Position numbers and translations under genes: made by a program. The notes under the pieces are model-generated. The model was given only the letters and a program-made list of their open reading frames with translations, made no database searches and was not told where the DNA came from. Shown here in pieces: positions 1-6,757 of a DNA stretch of 16,375 nt. The DNA is from Acidobacteriota bacterium. Lineage in GTDB: Bacteria > Acidobacteriota > UBA6911 > RPQK01. Each line of letters starts with the position of its first letter. The stretch's first letter is position 1. Location of the stretch: positions 1 through 16,375 of the forward strand of contig RPQK01000075.1 in assembly GCA_003819755.1 (NCBI GenBank). The letters are read 5' to 3'.

Positions 1-175
1 TGACTCCTGACTTCTGACTTCTGACTTCTGACTTCTGACTTCTGACTTCTGACTCCCGACTTCTGACTTCTGACTTCTGACTTCTGACTTCTGACTTCTG
101 ACTTCTGACTCCCGACTTCTGACTTCTGACTTCTGACTTCTGACTTCTGACTTCTGACTCCTGACTTCTGACTTC
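1..175. repeat. Heptamer tandem array, unit TGACTTC, 25 copies
   Basis: Twenty-five consecutive 7-bp units run without a phase break and may continue beyond the left edge. Most units are TGACTTC. The variant TGACTCC occurs at 1, 50, 106 and 155, that is 49, 56 and 49 bp apart; those at 50 and 106 are followed by CGACTTC. The regular recurrence suggests blocks of 7-8 units were copied together. The array ends 5 bp from the stop codon of the VWA gene, so its transcript would read into it as GAAGTCA, which has no stop codon in any frame. No inverted partner is visible here; it could lie left of the window. Confidence 0.97.
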
Positions 176-180
176 GGGGC

Positions 181-1164
181 CTAATGCCGGGCCGAGGGCG
201 GTGACCAGGCATACTGCTCGCGGTGATGCACAATGGCCATGGGGTCCGAGCAGGCGACCTTGATGCTACGGAATCGTTTTTCCGATTCCAGAGGAGGCCT
301 GAACGTCAGCAGGTACTGACTCTTGAGCTCTCTGGCCAATTCCTCGTAACTGTCTTTCAGATCGCTGAGCTTCAGAGGGAAGAGAACACGCCCGCCGGTG
401 GACTCCGAGAGGTGCTGCATCGCCGTCTCTTTCTCTCGAAAATAAAGCTCTACAAAGTCCTCGTCGTCCTTAAGAATGTTCTTCATCACCTGGTTCAGAA
501 ACTCGACCCTCGCCTCGCGCTGGATTTGAGGCATGACAAGGCGGGTGCGACTGACGATATAGAGGGCGACATCGGCTTGGACCAGCCGAGGAAGGACCGC
601 TTCAAAGGTCGTCTGGCTTTCGTTGTCGACGCCATCCGTGAGCACGATGATCACTTTCTTGCCCGCGACGCCCCGGAACCTGTTCCGACCCAGATGGTCC
701 AAGGCATCGAAAAGCGCGGTTCTGTAACCCGCCTTGGCTTTTTTAAGGCTTTTTCTTACCTTGCCCCCGTCGTTCGTCCAGTCCTGTAACAAGTCGACCT
801 TGTCCGAAAACGTCATCACGGCGATCCGGTCTTCCTTGTCGAAAATCCTGGAGAAGGAGACCGCCGCATCCTTGATGTCCTCGATTTCGTCGCGAACACT
901 GCCGCTCATGTCCAGGAGAAGAATCACGTTCACCGGGCTCTTATCGAGAACGAAGTTATCGATTCGACGCTCCTCGCCTTCGTCGAAAACCCTGAAATGA
1001 CGTGGGCCAAGGTCCGGGATTGGCCGTCCGTGCGAGTCGGAGACGGTGACCGGCACCTTTATGAAGGACGCCTCAATTCGAAAGCGAGGCGGAGAGCTCT
1101 GGGCGTAACCAGGGAGAGGGAGGAGAAAAGCCACGAACAGCAGGGCCGCCAGCAGCACCGGCAT
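181..1164 (-). CDS. Secreted VWA-domain protein (VWFA-related Acidobacterial domain type)
   Basis: The 327-residue product starts with a hydrophobic signal-like segment (residues 1-22, ending GYAQ), so it is probably exported, though the n-region lacks the usual positive charge. Residues 25-75 form a small beta-rich region with the PVTVSDSHGRPIPDL pattern that precedes the VWA domain in this family. The VWA domain (about 77-265) has a full metal-ion (MIDAS) site: DMSGS at 85-89, T149 in RTALFDAL, and D177 in TDGVDN. The C-terminal part (SQYLLTFRP) is also typical of the family. The function of these proteins is not known; VWA domains usually bind protein partners. The gene is alone on its strand, divergent from rfbC, and a heptamer array begins 5 bp after its stop. 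No Shine-Dalgarno is seen; an extended -10 lies just before the ATG. Confidence 0.9.
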   Translation of the reverse strand: MPVLLAALLFVAFLLPLPGYAQSSPPRFRIEASFIKVPVTVSDSHGRPIPDLGPRHFRVFDEGEERRIDNFVLDKSPVNVILLLDMSGSVRDEIEDIKDAAVSFSRIFDKEDRIAVMTFSDKVDLLQDWTNDGGKVRKSLKKAKAGYRTALFDALDHLGRNRFRGVAGKKVIIVLTDGVDNESQTTFEAVLPRLVQADVALYIVSRTRLVMPQIQREARVEFLNQVMKNILKDDEDFVELYFREKETAMQHLSESTGGRVLFPLKLSDLKDSYEELARELKSQYLLTFRPPLESEKRFRSIKVACSDPMAIVHHREQYAWSPPSARH

Positions 1165-1172
1165 AGAGGTCC

Positions 1173-1181
1173 ATTATAGCA
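1173..1181 (-). promoter_or_regulatory. Extended -10 promoter just upstream of the VWA gene
   Basis: On the minus strand the sequence reads TGCTATAAT, a perfect -10 hexamer (1178-1173) with a TGn extension. It ends 8 nt before the ATG at 1164, so transcription would begin within about 0-3 nt of the start codon and the mRNA would be leaderless or nearly so. No good -35 is present, as is common with extended -10 promoters. Confidence 0.45.
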
Positions 1182-1218
1182 TTGGCGTGTCCCGGAGCCG
1201 CACGATCTGCCGGTCTAC

Positions 1219-1254
1219 GTCCTTGAGGTCTTTGAGGTCCTTGAGGTCCTTCTG
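1219..1254. repeat. Nonamer tandem repeat, GTCCTTGAG type, 4 units
   Basis: Four 9-bp units follow each other: GTCCTTGAG, GTCTTTGAG, GTCCTTGAG, GTCCTTCTG. The C/T variation at position 4 matches the variation in the nonamers near 1938-1970 and 6811-6840 read on the opposite strand, so the three sites look like one repeat family. It lies between the divergent VWA and rfbC starts. Confidence 0.85.
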
Positions 1255-1273
1255 ATTCGGCGCCACTCCACCG

Positions 1274-1305
1274 GTCAGTTTGTCAATTTGTCAGCCTCTC
1301 AGCCT
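1274..1305. repeat. Octamer tandem repeat upstream of rfbC, 4 units
   Basis: Four degenerate 8-bp units are visible: GTCAGTTT, GTCAATTT, GTCAGCCT, CTCAGCCT. They follow the nonamer array after 19 bp, so the divergent promoter region carries two repeat periods side by side. The repeat overlaps a possible 27-codon 5' extension of the rfbC frame, which argues against the longer start. Confidence 0.6.
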
Positions 1306-1312
1306 CTTCGCC

Positions 1313-1341
1313 TTGCCGGAGCCTTGGCTCTGCGTCAAAAT
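1313..1341 (+). promoter_or_regulatory. Candidate promoter of rfbC
   Basis: TTGCCG at 1313-1318 and CAAAAT at 1336-1341 each match 4 of 6 positions of the sigma-70 consensus and are 17 bp apart. Transcription would begin near 1348, leaving a short leader before the ATG at 1361. The match is modest and could be chance. Confidence 0.3.
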
Positions 1342-1360
1342 AGAGAGTCTTGCGGCTCTT

Positions 1361-1936
1361 ATGGACATTCGTGTACTCGAGACAGCACTGCCCCCGGTCG
1401 TAATCATCGAGACGGACTTCGTCCGAGATGAGCGGGGGTTCTTTATTGAGGCCTACCACCGGCAACGCTACGCGGAGCGGGGCATTACGAGCGAGTTCGT
1501 GCAGGACAACCACTCCCGATCGGGAAAAAATGTCCTGCGGGGAATTCACTACCAGGACATGAGGGCCCCGATGGGAAAACTGATCAGGTGCACCGTCGGC
1601 CGGATTTATGACGTAGCCGTCGATCTCAGGGTGGGAGCGCCCACGTTCGGGAAGTGGATTGGTGTTGAGCTGTCGGGCGAGAACATGAAGCAGGTGATGG
1701 TGCCGCCGGGCTTCGGTCATGGCTTCCTGACACTCAGCGAGGCCGCAGAAGTCCAGTACAGATGCAGCACCTATTATGCGCCCGAGACCGAGGGCGTCAT
1801 CGCTTGGAACGATCCTGACCTCGGCATATCCTGGCCCTGCTCGGACCCGATACTCTCGAGGCGCGATCAACAGGGGATGTCGCTGCGGGAGTACTTGAAG
1901 AAGCCGGCGTTCAGGCTGGAAAGCACCGGAGCCTAA
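1361..1936 (+). CDS. rfbC: dTDP-4-dehydrorhamnose 3,5-epimerase
   Basis: The 191-residue protein matches RmlC/RfbC in length and motifs. This cytosolic cupin enzyme epimerises C3 and C5 of dTDP-4-keto-6-deoxyglucose in dTDP-L-rhamnose synthesis. Visible family marks are RDERGFF (22-28), the active-site RGIHYQ with H63, the VPPGFGHGF strand (114-122), the YY pair at 138-139 that includes or borders the catalytic tyrosine, and IAWNDPDLGISWP (147-159). ATG 1361 was chosen because the protein begins directly with the normal RmlC N-terminus (MDIRVLETALP); upstream codons in the same frame translate octamer repeats. The ribosome site is weak. No rmlA, rmlB or rmlD is in the window, so it is an orphan here. 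It is the only plus-strand gene and converges on the HD-GYP gene. Confidence 0.95.
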   Translation: MDIRVLETALPPVVIIETDFVRDERGFFIEAYHRQRYAERGITSEFVQDNHSRSGKNVLRGIHYQDMRAPMGKLIRCTVGRIYDVAVDLRVGAPTFGKWIGVELSGENMKQVMVPPGFGHGFLTLSEAAEVQYRCSTYYAPETEGVIAWNDPDLGISWPCSDPILSRRDQQGMSLREYLKKPAFRLESTGA

Positions 1937-2000
1937 AAGACCTGAAAGACCTGAAGGACCTGAAGGACGGCGTCCACCAAACCCGTCCTTCAGGTCTTTT
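1937..2000. terminator. Bidirectional hairpin terminator built from nonamer repeats
   Basis: Directly after the rfbC stop come about four 9-bp units (AAGACCTGA, AAGACCTGA, AGGACCTGA, AGGACGG). The last of these, 1957-1970, pair perfectly with 1983-1996, and pairing continues outward through a G-T pair to 1954/1999; the loop is 1971-1982. The right arm ends in CTTTT, and the left arm gives a U-run on the other strand. It fills the 69-bp gap between convergent genes, so a two-way terminator is likely. Because the left arm has several units, several registers of pairing are possible. Confidence 0.75.
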
Positions 2001-2005
2001 AGTTG

Positions 2006-3085
2006 CTACCCCGGGAACTTCGCCGAAATCTCATCCCAGTCCCTTTGCGGGACTTTCAGGAACTCGTCGACGACCTTCTCGTCGAACTGAGTGCCGGCGT
2101 TGGCGATGATGGCGGTCCGGGCAACGTCGGAGCTCATGGCCTCGCGGTAAGGTCGCGTAGACGTGATGGCGTCGTAGGCGTCGAGCACCGCGAAAATTCT
2201 GGCCTCAAGCGGGATCTGATCGCCTTTCAAGCCCTGCGGATATCCGGTCCCATCCCACTTCTCGTGGTGACAGAGCACCATCCAGGCGACCCGGTCGAGG
2301 AACTTGACACCTTGAAGGATCTCATTGCCGATCGTCGGGTGTTTGCGAATGTGGGACCACTCGTCCGAGTTCAGCTTCCCGGGCTTGAGCAAGATGCCGT
2401 CCGGGACACCGATTTTGCCGATGTCGTGCAACAAGGCGCCGCGCGCCAGATCCATCAGCTGCAGAGTATCGAACTCGAACTGCTGGGCCAGCCGCAGAGT
2501 GTAGGCCTGGACGCGCTGAGAGTGACACTGAGTCTCGTGCCCGCGGGCGTCGAGGGCCTTGATCAGAACCTCCAGCGTCGTTTTGTGCTGGTCCTTCAGG
2601 TCGTGCAGAGCGGTCGACAAGGCGAAAGCCTTCTTGCGGACGAGGGCTTCCAGATTCTGGGAGATGCGCTTGCTCTCCAGCCTGGTCCGACGAAGTTGAA
2701 GGGCTCTCTTGACGCTCTCTGCCACCTGCTCCAGGTTAAAGGGCTTGATGATGTAATCATATGCCCCTTGTTTCATGGTGTAGATGGCGGTATCGATGTC
2801 GGCGATCGCGGTAACGATAATGGTGGCGACGTCGGGAAACCGCTGTGCGATCCCCTCCAAGAGCTGAAGCCCATTCAATTCCGGCATGCGAATGTCGGCT
2901 ATGACCAGAGAGAAGCTGCCGTTCGCCAGTTTAATCAGGGCATCGCGCCCGGTTGCGGCGAGATCACAATCATAACCCTCGTTGCAGAGGTACTCCGACA
3001 GGAGATTCCGAACGAGGGGTTCGTCATCCACAACCAGTATCCGGTCTTGTGGAACAGTCAAAGCGCCGGCCTGCGGAAGATTCAT
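2006..3085 (-). CDS. Response regulator with REC and HD-GYP domains
   Basis: The 359-residue protein has an N-terminal receiver (about 14-130) with D20, D21, phosphoacceptor D64, T92 and K114. A short coiled linker (about 130-165) leads to an HD-GYP domain (about 165-355). The domain keeps HDIGK (220-224), H249, HHE (273-275) and GTGYP (279-283), the metal and cyclic di-GMP phosphodiesterase residues of the family, so activity is likely. The ribosome site AGAGGAG is 2 nt before the ATG. It is followed by the terminator shared with rfbC, and is preceded by 246 bp containing the che terminator, so it is probably transcribed alone. Its kinase is not visible; CheA is a possible but unproven partner. 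The family is named for cyclic di-GMP hydrolysis by RpfG-type proteins. Confidence 0.94.
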   Translation of the reverse strand: MNLPQAGALTVPQDRILVVDDEPLVRNLLSEYLCNEGYDCDLAATGRDALIKLANGSFSLVIADIRMPELNGLQLLEGIAQRFPDVATIIVTAIADIDTAIYTMKQGAYDYIIKPFNLEQVAESVKRALQLRRTRLESKRISQNLEALVRKKAFALSTALHDLKDQHKTTLEVLIKALDARGHETQCHSQRVQAYTLRLAQQFEFDTLQLMDLARGALLHDIGKIGVPDGILLKPGKLNSDEWSHIRKHPTIGNEILQGVKFLDRVAWMVLCHHEKWDGTGYPQGLKGDQIPLEARIFAVLDAYDAITSTRPYREAMSSDVARTAIIANAGTQFDEKVVDEFLKVPQRDWDEISAKFPG

Positions 3086-3247
3086 AACTCCTCTGCCAAA
3101 TCACGGGGAAGGTCAGAACACACGAAGACCGAGAGCCCCTCCCCGCCACTAGCGTTTCCGGCGAAGCGATATACCCGCTCCAGCCACGCAAGAAAATATC
3201 CCTTTTCGCCTACACAGGCAAGCTGTAATTTGTGATTTCAATCGCAG

Positions 3248-3309
3248 AAAAAAAGCGGCTGGCCACCGCTCGGGTCGTTCGTTCGCAACAATCGCCAGTC
3301 GAGCCGCTT
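3248..3309 (-). terminator. Intrinsic terminator of the chemotaxis operon
   Basis: On the minus strand, 22 nt after the cheB stop, the arm AGCCGCTT complement at 3302-3309 pairs with 3253-3260, with an alternative inner stem CTGGC/GCCAG (3259-3263 with 3294-3298). It is followed at once by seven U (3254-3248). This is the clearest terminator in the window. The remaining 160 bp up to the HD-GYP start should hold that gene's promoter, but I see no convincing -35/-10 pair there. Confidence 0.8.
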
Positions 3310-3331
3310 GCGGCGTGAAAGCCCGGAAGGC

Positions 3332-4411
3332 TTACTGGTCTGCGGGCATCTGTTCGGGCGGGGACGGGCAACGGGGGACCCCGGCGACCAGATGGGAGAG
3401 GATCGCCTGCGGGATCTTCTGAAGGGGAACTACCTCCATGGCGGCGCCAACCTTGATGGCCTCTTTCGGCATGCCAAAGACAACGCAGCTCTCTTCGTCC
3501 TGAACGATCGTTGTCCCGCCGGCCTCCCGAATCGCCAGCAGTCCCTTGGCTCCATCGGCCCCCATACCGGTGAGCAGGACCCCGATCGCCCGGCTCCCGG
3601 CCGTTGAGGCGACCGAGTAGAAGAGGACGTCGACGCTCGGGCGCTGATGATGAACCATCGCTCCTTCTTTCACGCGGACCACGTAGTCGCCCGAGTCCTT
3701 CTGGATAATGAGATGGCGATTTCCGGGGGCGACGAGGGCCAGCCCGTTGGTGATTCGGTCGCCGTCGCGCGCCTCACGAACCTTCATCTGGCAAACCTCG
3801 TTGAGCCGTTCCGCAAAAGTCGCCGTGAAGTGCTCCGGCATGTGCTGCACGACGGTGATGCCCGGGCAGTTCTCGGGAAGACCGCGCAAGACGCTCTCAA
3901 TAGCCTGGGTCCCGCCCGTCGATGCTCCGATGGCGATGATTCGGTGGTTTGTCGAAGGGGGAAGAAGGGGAGGAGTGACGGCCTTGGCCGGTTCCTCATC
4001 TCGCGCAAAGCGGGCCGAGGGGCGTGCCCCTACGGCTATACGAATCGCCCTGACAAGCTGCCGGCCCACGTCGGGAACCGAGTAACGGGAACCCGGCTTG
4101 CTGATGACCTCAACCGCGCCCAGCTGTAACGCTCGGATGGCTGACGCACTCCCTTCCGGGGTCAAAGAGCTGACGATCACGACCGGCGTTGGGTAGTGTT
4201 TCATCAGCTTAGACAGGAAGGAGAGGCCATCCATCCTCGGCATCTCGACATCCAGGGTAATGACGTCGGGATGGAGTTTGACTATCTTGTCGCGCGCCAC
4301 GTACGGATCGATAGCCGTTCCCACGACTTCGATGTCGCGGTACTTGGAGAGTTCGTCCGAGAGGACTTTGCGAACGACGGCTGAATCGTCAACGATCAGG
4401 ACACGTACCAT
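3332..4411 (-). CDS. cheB: Chemotaxis protein-glutamate methylesterase/deamidase CheB
   Basis: The 359-residue protein removes methyl groups from receptor glutamates (and deamidates glutamines) when phosphorylated by CheA. The receiver (1-120) has D8, D9, phosphoacceptor D54, and K105. After a linker (about 125-155) the esterase domain carries the catalytic triad S164 (GASTGGT), H190 (QHMP) and D286 (GMGADG), the same numbers as known for the E. coli enzyme. The C-terminus has a short proline-rich tail. It starts 3 nt after the cheX stop, without a strong ribosome site, suggesting translational coupling. It is the last gene of the che operon, followed by an intrinsic terminator. Confidence 0.97.
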   Translation of the reverse strand: MVRVLIVDDSAVVRKVLSDELSKYRDIEVVGTAIDPYVARDKIVKLHPDVITLDVEMPRMDGLSFLSKLMKHYPTPVVIVSSLTPEGSASAIRALQLGAVEVISKPGSRYSVPDVGRQLVRAIRIAVGARPSARFARDEEPAKAVTPPLLPPSTNHRIIAIGASTGGTQAIESVLRGLPENCPGITVVQHMPEHFTATFAERLNEVCQMKVREARDGDRITNGLALVAPGNRHLIIQKDSGDYVVRVKEGAMVHHQRPSVDVLFYSVASTAGSRAIGVLLTGMGADGAKGLLAIREAGGTTIVQDEESCVVFGMPKEAIKVGAAMEVVPLQKIPQAILSHLVAGVPRCPSPPEQMPADQ

Positions 4412-4414
4412 GCG

Positions 4415-4882
4415 TTACTCTTGCGGTGCGTCGATCAAGAAAAGGAGGAGATCGGCACGCCCCTCCTCGAGCCCAACCTGAACTTCCGCTGTCGGTTTGG
4501 TGCCAGGCACAGGAAACAGCGGCTCTCCCGCGGCCATTGCTCGCGGTGTTTTCAGTTGAAATACTTCCTTCGCCCCGGCCAGCGAGGGGAGAAGGTTCCC
4601 GCAGATGATATTGGCCACTTCCCCTAAGGCGTCCCGCTGCAGCCTTTGCTCAGGCGGTTCCAGTTCCCCCATCATGTTGGCAGCCAGGACCGGCAGGACT
4701 CCCCCACACATTCGGACGACCAGTCGCCCGGTATAGGGTCCCTCGAAATCAACGCAGCCCAGGGCATCGACCGAGGCGTACTTCTGCAGGGGATCGAGGT
4801 CGGATGACGGGAACATGAAGCCCAGTTCTTCAAAAGTCAAAGCCGCCGCCCGATACAGGGCTTTTGCTATCTTGTCGTTCAT
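4415..4882 (-). CDS. cheX: CheX-type CheY-P phosphatase
   Basis: The 155-residue protein fits the CheX/CheC/FliY phosphatase family. The signature E88-x2-N91 with a following GN (95-96), in DALGEVANIICGNLLPSL, is the motif that positions water to hydrolyse CheY-P; a Gly-rich strand and MMGE (70-73) precede it as in CheX. I start at ATG 4882 because GGGAG lies 6 nt before it and the family N-terminus follows (MNDKIAKAL). A longer frame to 4972 exists but its extra residues are out-of-frame cheY. With this start the gene overlaps the end of cheY by 53 nt, a tight coupling of CheY with its phosphatase. No CheC is in the window. Confidence 0.88.
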   Translation of the reverse strand: MNDKIAKALYRAAALTFEELGFMFPSSDLDPLQKYASVDALGCVDFEGPYTGRLVVRMCGGVLPVLAANMMGELEPPEQRLQRDALGEVANIICGNLLPSLAGAKEVFQLKTPRAMAAGEPLFPVPGTKPTAEVQVGLEEGRADLLLFLIDAPQE

Positions 4883-5258
4883 CAATGACTCCCGTGGCAC
4901 GCAGAATGGCTTGCCGCAGCGTTTCAGGGGTGAAAGGCTTGTGCACGAAGGCCACACCTTTCCGCTGGACATTCTCGATTCGGGTCTCGCTACTTTCGGT
5001 TGATACGACGATGATCGAAAGATCCGAGGTCTCGGGGTTCTGCCTCACTCTATCAATGAGGTCCATGCCGTCCAGAACCGGCATGTTAATGTCAATCAGG
5101 GCGAGATCCACCCAGTTCTCATCCAGAACCCGCAGCGCTTCCTCTCCATCCTTGGCCTCGTATATCTGTCCGAGAGCGACACCGCTGAGGTGCAGCGTCT
5201 TTATTACAATCGCACGCATTACCGCGCTGTCGTCTACTACCAGGACGTTCAACGCCAT
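4830..5258 (-). CDS. cheY: Chemotaxis response regulator CheY
   Basis: This 142-residue single-domain receiver has D9, D10, phosphoacceptor D56, S86/T87 and K107, all the conserved positions. It would carry the signal from CheA to the motor or another output. A tail of about 20 residues after the domain (RQDSKSPVSGGGFDF) is extra relative to classical CheY and is encoded where cheX overlaps. The ribosome site GGGGGTAGGAG is adjacent to the ATG. Upstream, 132 bp of inverted heptamer repeats separate it from cheD. Confidence 0.93.
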   Translation of the reverse strand: MALNVLVVDDSAVMRAIVIKTLHLSGVALGQIYEAKDGEEALRVLDENWVDLALIDINMPVLDGMDLIDRVRQNPETSDLSIIVVSTESSETRIENVQRKGVAFVHKPFTPETLRQAILRATGVIDERQDSKSPVSGGGFDF

Positions 5259-5271
5259 CTCCTACCCCCTT

Positions 5272-5390
5272 CGGTTACCGGTTTCCGGTTTCCAGTTACT
5301 GGCCTGGCTGACCTACTCGCAACCCGTAACCCGTAACTCGCAACCCGTAACTCGTGACCGGTAACTCGGCTACCTGTAACCGGGAACCGG
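5272..5390. repeat. Inverted heptamer element between cheD and cheY (GGTTACC / GTAACCC type)
   Basis: The left arm (5273-5300) reads GGTTACC, GGTTTCC, GGTTTCC, AGTTACT. After about 18 bp the right part (5319-5390) reads in phase GCAACCC, GTAACCC, GTAACTC, GCAACCC, GTAACTC, GTGACCG, GTAACTC, GGCTACC, TGTAACC, GGGAACC. The arms are approximate reverse complements, so the transcript can fold into a long imperfect hairpin inside the operon. The repeat touches the cheD stop codon at 5391. A similar stray CAGTAACCGGT lies at 5892-5902 between cheR and cheD. Confidence 0.85.
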
Positions 5391-5870
5391 CTAGAGAACC
5401 GATTCAATCCCATTGGCTTTCACTCGAACTTGCCCAGTGCTGATCTCCAGGGCGAGAGTTCGCGAATGGTGCCCGCCGACATCGTGAGCTTTCAGCAGAA
5501 GGCCGTTGCGCCAGAGCAGTTTTCTCAGGACCAGGAAGTTTCGTTTCCCGATCTCGAATCGGTCTTCGACACTGCCACTGACGTTCGCTCCGCCCGCCAC
5601 TTTGATCAACAGTCTATCTCGATTCGCGCCGGCGTCATAACAGCGGTGAAACAAGAGCGGTACGCCGGTATCCACAAACATGTAAGGGTTTTCCTTCGCC
5701 TTGACCGGGTCAATCGTGGATAGCGGGAGCATGACGTGAAGAAGGCCGCCGACATGCGCCTCGGGATCATAAATGGCGATGCCCAGGCAGCTGCCGAGGG
5801 CATAGGTCACCAGGAGATCCTCCGGATCCTGCGAGATTCTCATGTCTGCGATACCCACGATATGCTTCAC
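5391..5870 (-). CDS. cheD: Chemoreceptor glutamine deamidase CheD
   Basis: The 159-residue protein converts receptor glutamines to glutamates and, in organisms with CheC, also binds that phosphatase. The conserved catalytic set is present: T22, C28 (ALGSCLGIAIYD) and H45 (GGLLHVMLP), followed by the usual KVAGGANV (90-97), IGKRN (107-111) and DVGGHHSRTL (130-139) motifs. The start codon is GTG at 5870, with a strong GGGGGGAG 4 nt upstream. It starts 34 nt after cheR. CheX rather than CheC is present here, so a CheC-CheD pair cannot be assumed. Confidence 0.95.
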   Translation of the reverse strand: MKHIVGIADMRISQDPEDLLVTYALGSCLGIAIYDPEAHVGGLLHVMLPLSTIDPVKAKENPYMFVDTGVPLLFHRCYDAGANRDRLLIKVAGGANVSGSVEDRFEIGKRNFLVLRKLLWRNGLLLKAHDVGGHHSRTLALEISTGQVRVKANGIESVL

Positions 5871-5904
5871 ACCACTCCCCCCACCGCTGGCCAGTAACCG
5901 GTCC

Positions 5905-6747
5905 TCATTTTACGTAAACCGCGGGCTGAGCATAGTGAAACTTGTGGGGAAAAGTCGTGAGACTCTCGGAATGCCCGACAAGAAGCAACCCTCCCGGCGC
6001 CAGAAGATCCCAGAAACGCCCGACGAGCTTTTCCTGGGTCGGCTTGTCGAAGTAGATCATCACGTTTCGGCACATGATGACATCAAAGGGCCCGCGCATC
6101 GGCCACTCATCCATCAGGTTCAGTCTCGCCAGGCGGACCATGGCCTTGATGTCATCCCTGATCCCGTAACGACGGGGTTCCTTGTTTTGGCAGCACAGAA
6201 AGTACTTCTGGCGCCATAGCCCCGGCACCTCCTGAAGGCAGTCCTCTTCAAATACGGCGTCCCGTGCTTTCTGCAACATCCGGGTTGAGATGTCAGTCGC
6301 AAGAATTCGGATATCCCATCGTCTGAGATCCGAGAATTCCTCCTTGAACAGTATTGCGACCGAATACGCCTCCTCGCCGGACGAACACCCGGCACTCCAG
6401 AACCGGATTCGACAGGGCTTTTCCTTGTAGGGAGGAAGGAAGCTATCGCGCAGGTAGTCAAAGTGGTGAATTTCTCGAAAGAAACTGGTCTTGTTGGTCG
6501 TGAGGAAATCCACCATCGTCGTGATCTCAGATGGATTTGCCTCAAGGTGCTTCAGATACCCCTCGAAACTCTTCAGCCCCAGCACCCGAAGCCTCTTCGT
6601 GAGCCTCGTTTTGACGAGGCCCTCCTTACCCGGGACCAGGTTGATTCCGCACAGGCGGTAGAGCAGCGCCCGGATCTTGTCGAACTGGTCGGACGTCAGA
6701 TTCGGGACCAGAAGCTCTGTATTAACGAAGAAAAGCTCAGGCTGCAT
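5905..6747 (-). CDS. cheR: Chemotaxis protein methyltransferase CheR
   Basis: The 280-residue protein methylates receptor glutamates with S-adenosylmethionine. It has the N-terminal helical CheR_N region (about 15-80), TNKTSFFRE (84-92), the SAM-binding SAGCSSGEEAYS (118-129), the ATDIS acidic strand (150-154) and CRNVMIYFD (226-234). The start is ATG 6747, where the normal N-terminus begins; upstream codons only translate TTCATCC repeats as FILHPSS. There is no Shine-Dalgarno; the GGATGAA array begins 10 nt before the ATG. This and the large hairpin upstream may lower its translation relative to mcp. Confidence 0.94.
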   Translation of the reverse strand: MQPELFFVNTELLVPNLTSDQFDKIRALLYRLCGINLVPGKEGLVKTRLTKRLRVLGLKSFEGYLKHLEANPSEITTMVDFLTTNKTSFFREIHHFDYLRDSFLPPYKEKPCRIRFWSAGCSSGEEAYSVAILFKEEFSDLRRWDIRILATDISTRMLQKARDAVFEEDCLQEVPGLWRQKYFLCCQNKEPRRYGIRDDIKAMVRLARLNLMDEWPMRGPFDVIMCRNVMIYFDKPTQEKLVGRFWDLLAPGGLLLVGHSESLTTFPHKFHYAQPAVYVK

Positions 6748-6757
6748 GTTTATCAAA

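Noticed and set aside
1..175. CRISPR array
   Set aside because: The units are 7 bp and contiguous, with no unique spacers and no cas genes in the window.
2003..3235. Long plus-strand open frame of 410 codons
   Set aside because: It lies opposite the HD-GYP gene, matches no family, and its length follows from codon use on the other strand.
4883..4972. 30-residue N-terminal extension of CheX
   Set aside because: The added residues are out-of-frame cheY sequence, and a good ribosome site precedes the internal ATG at 4882.
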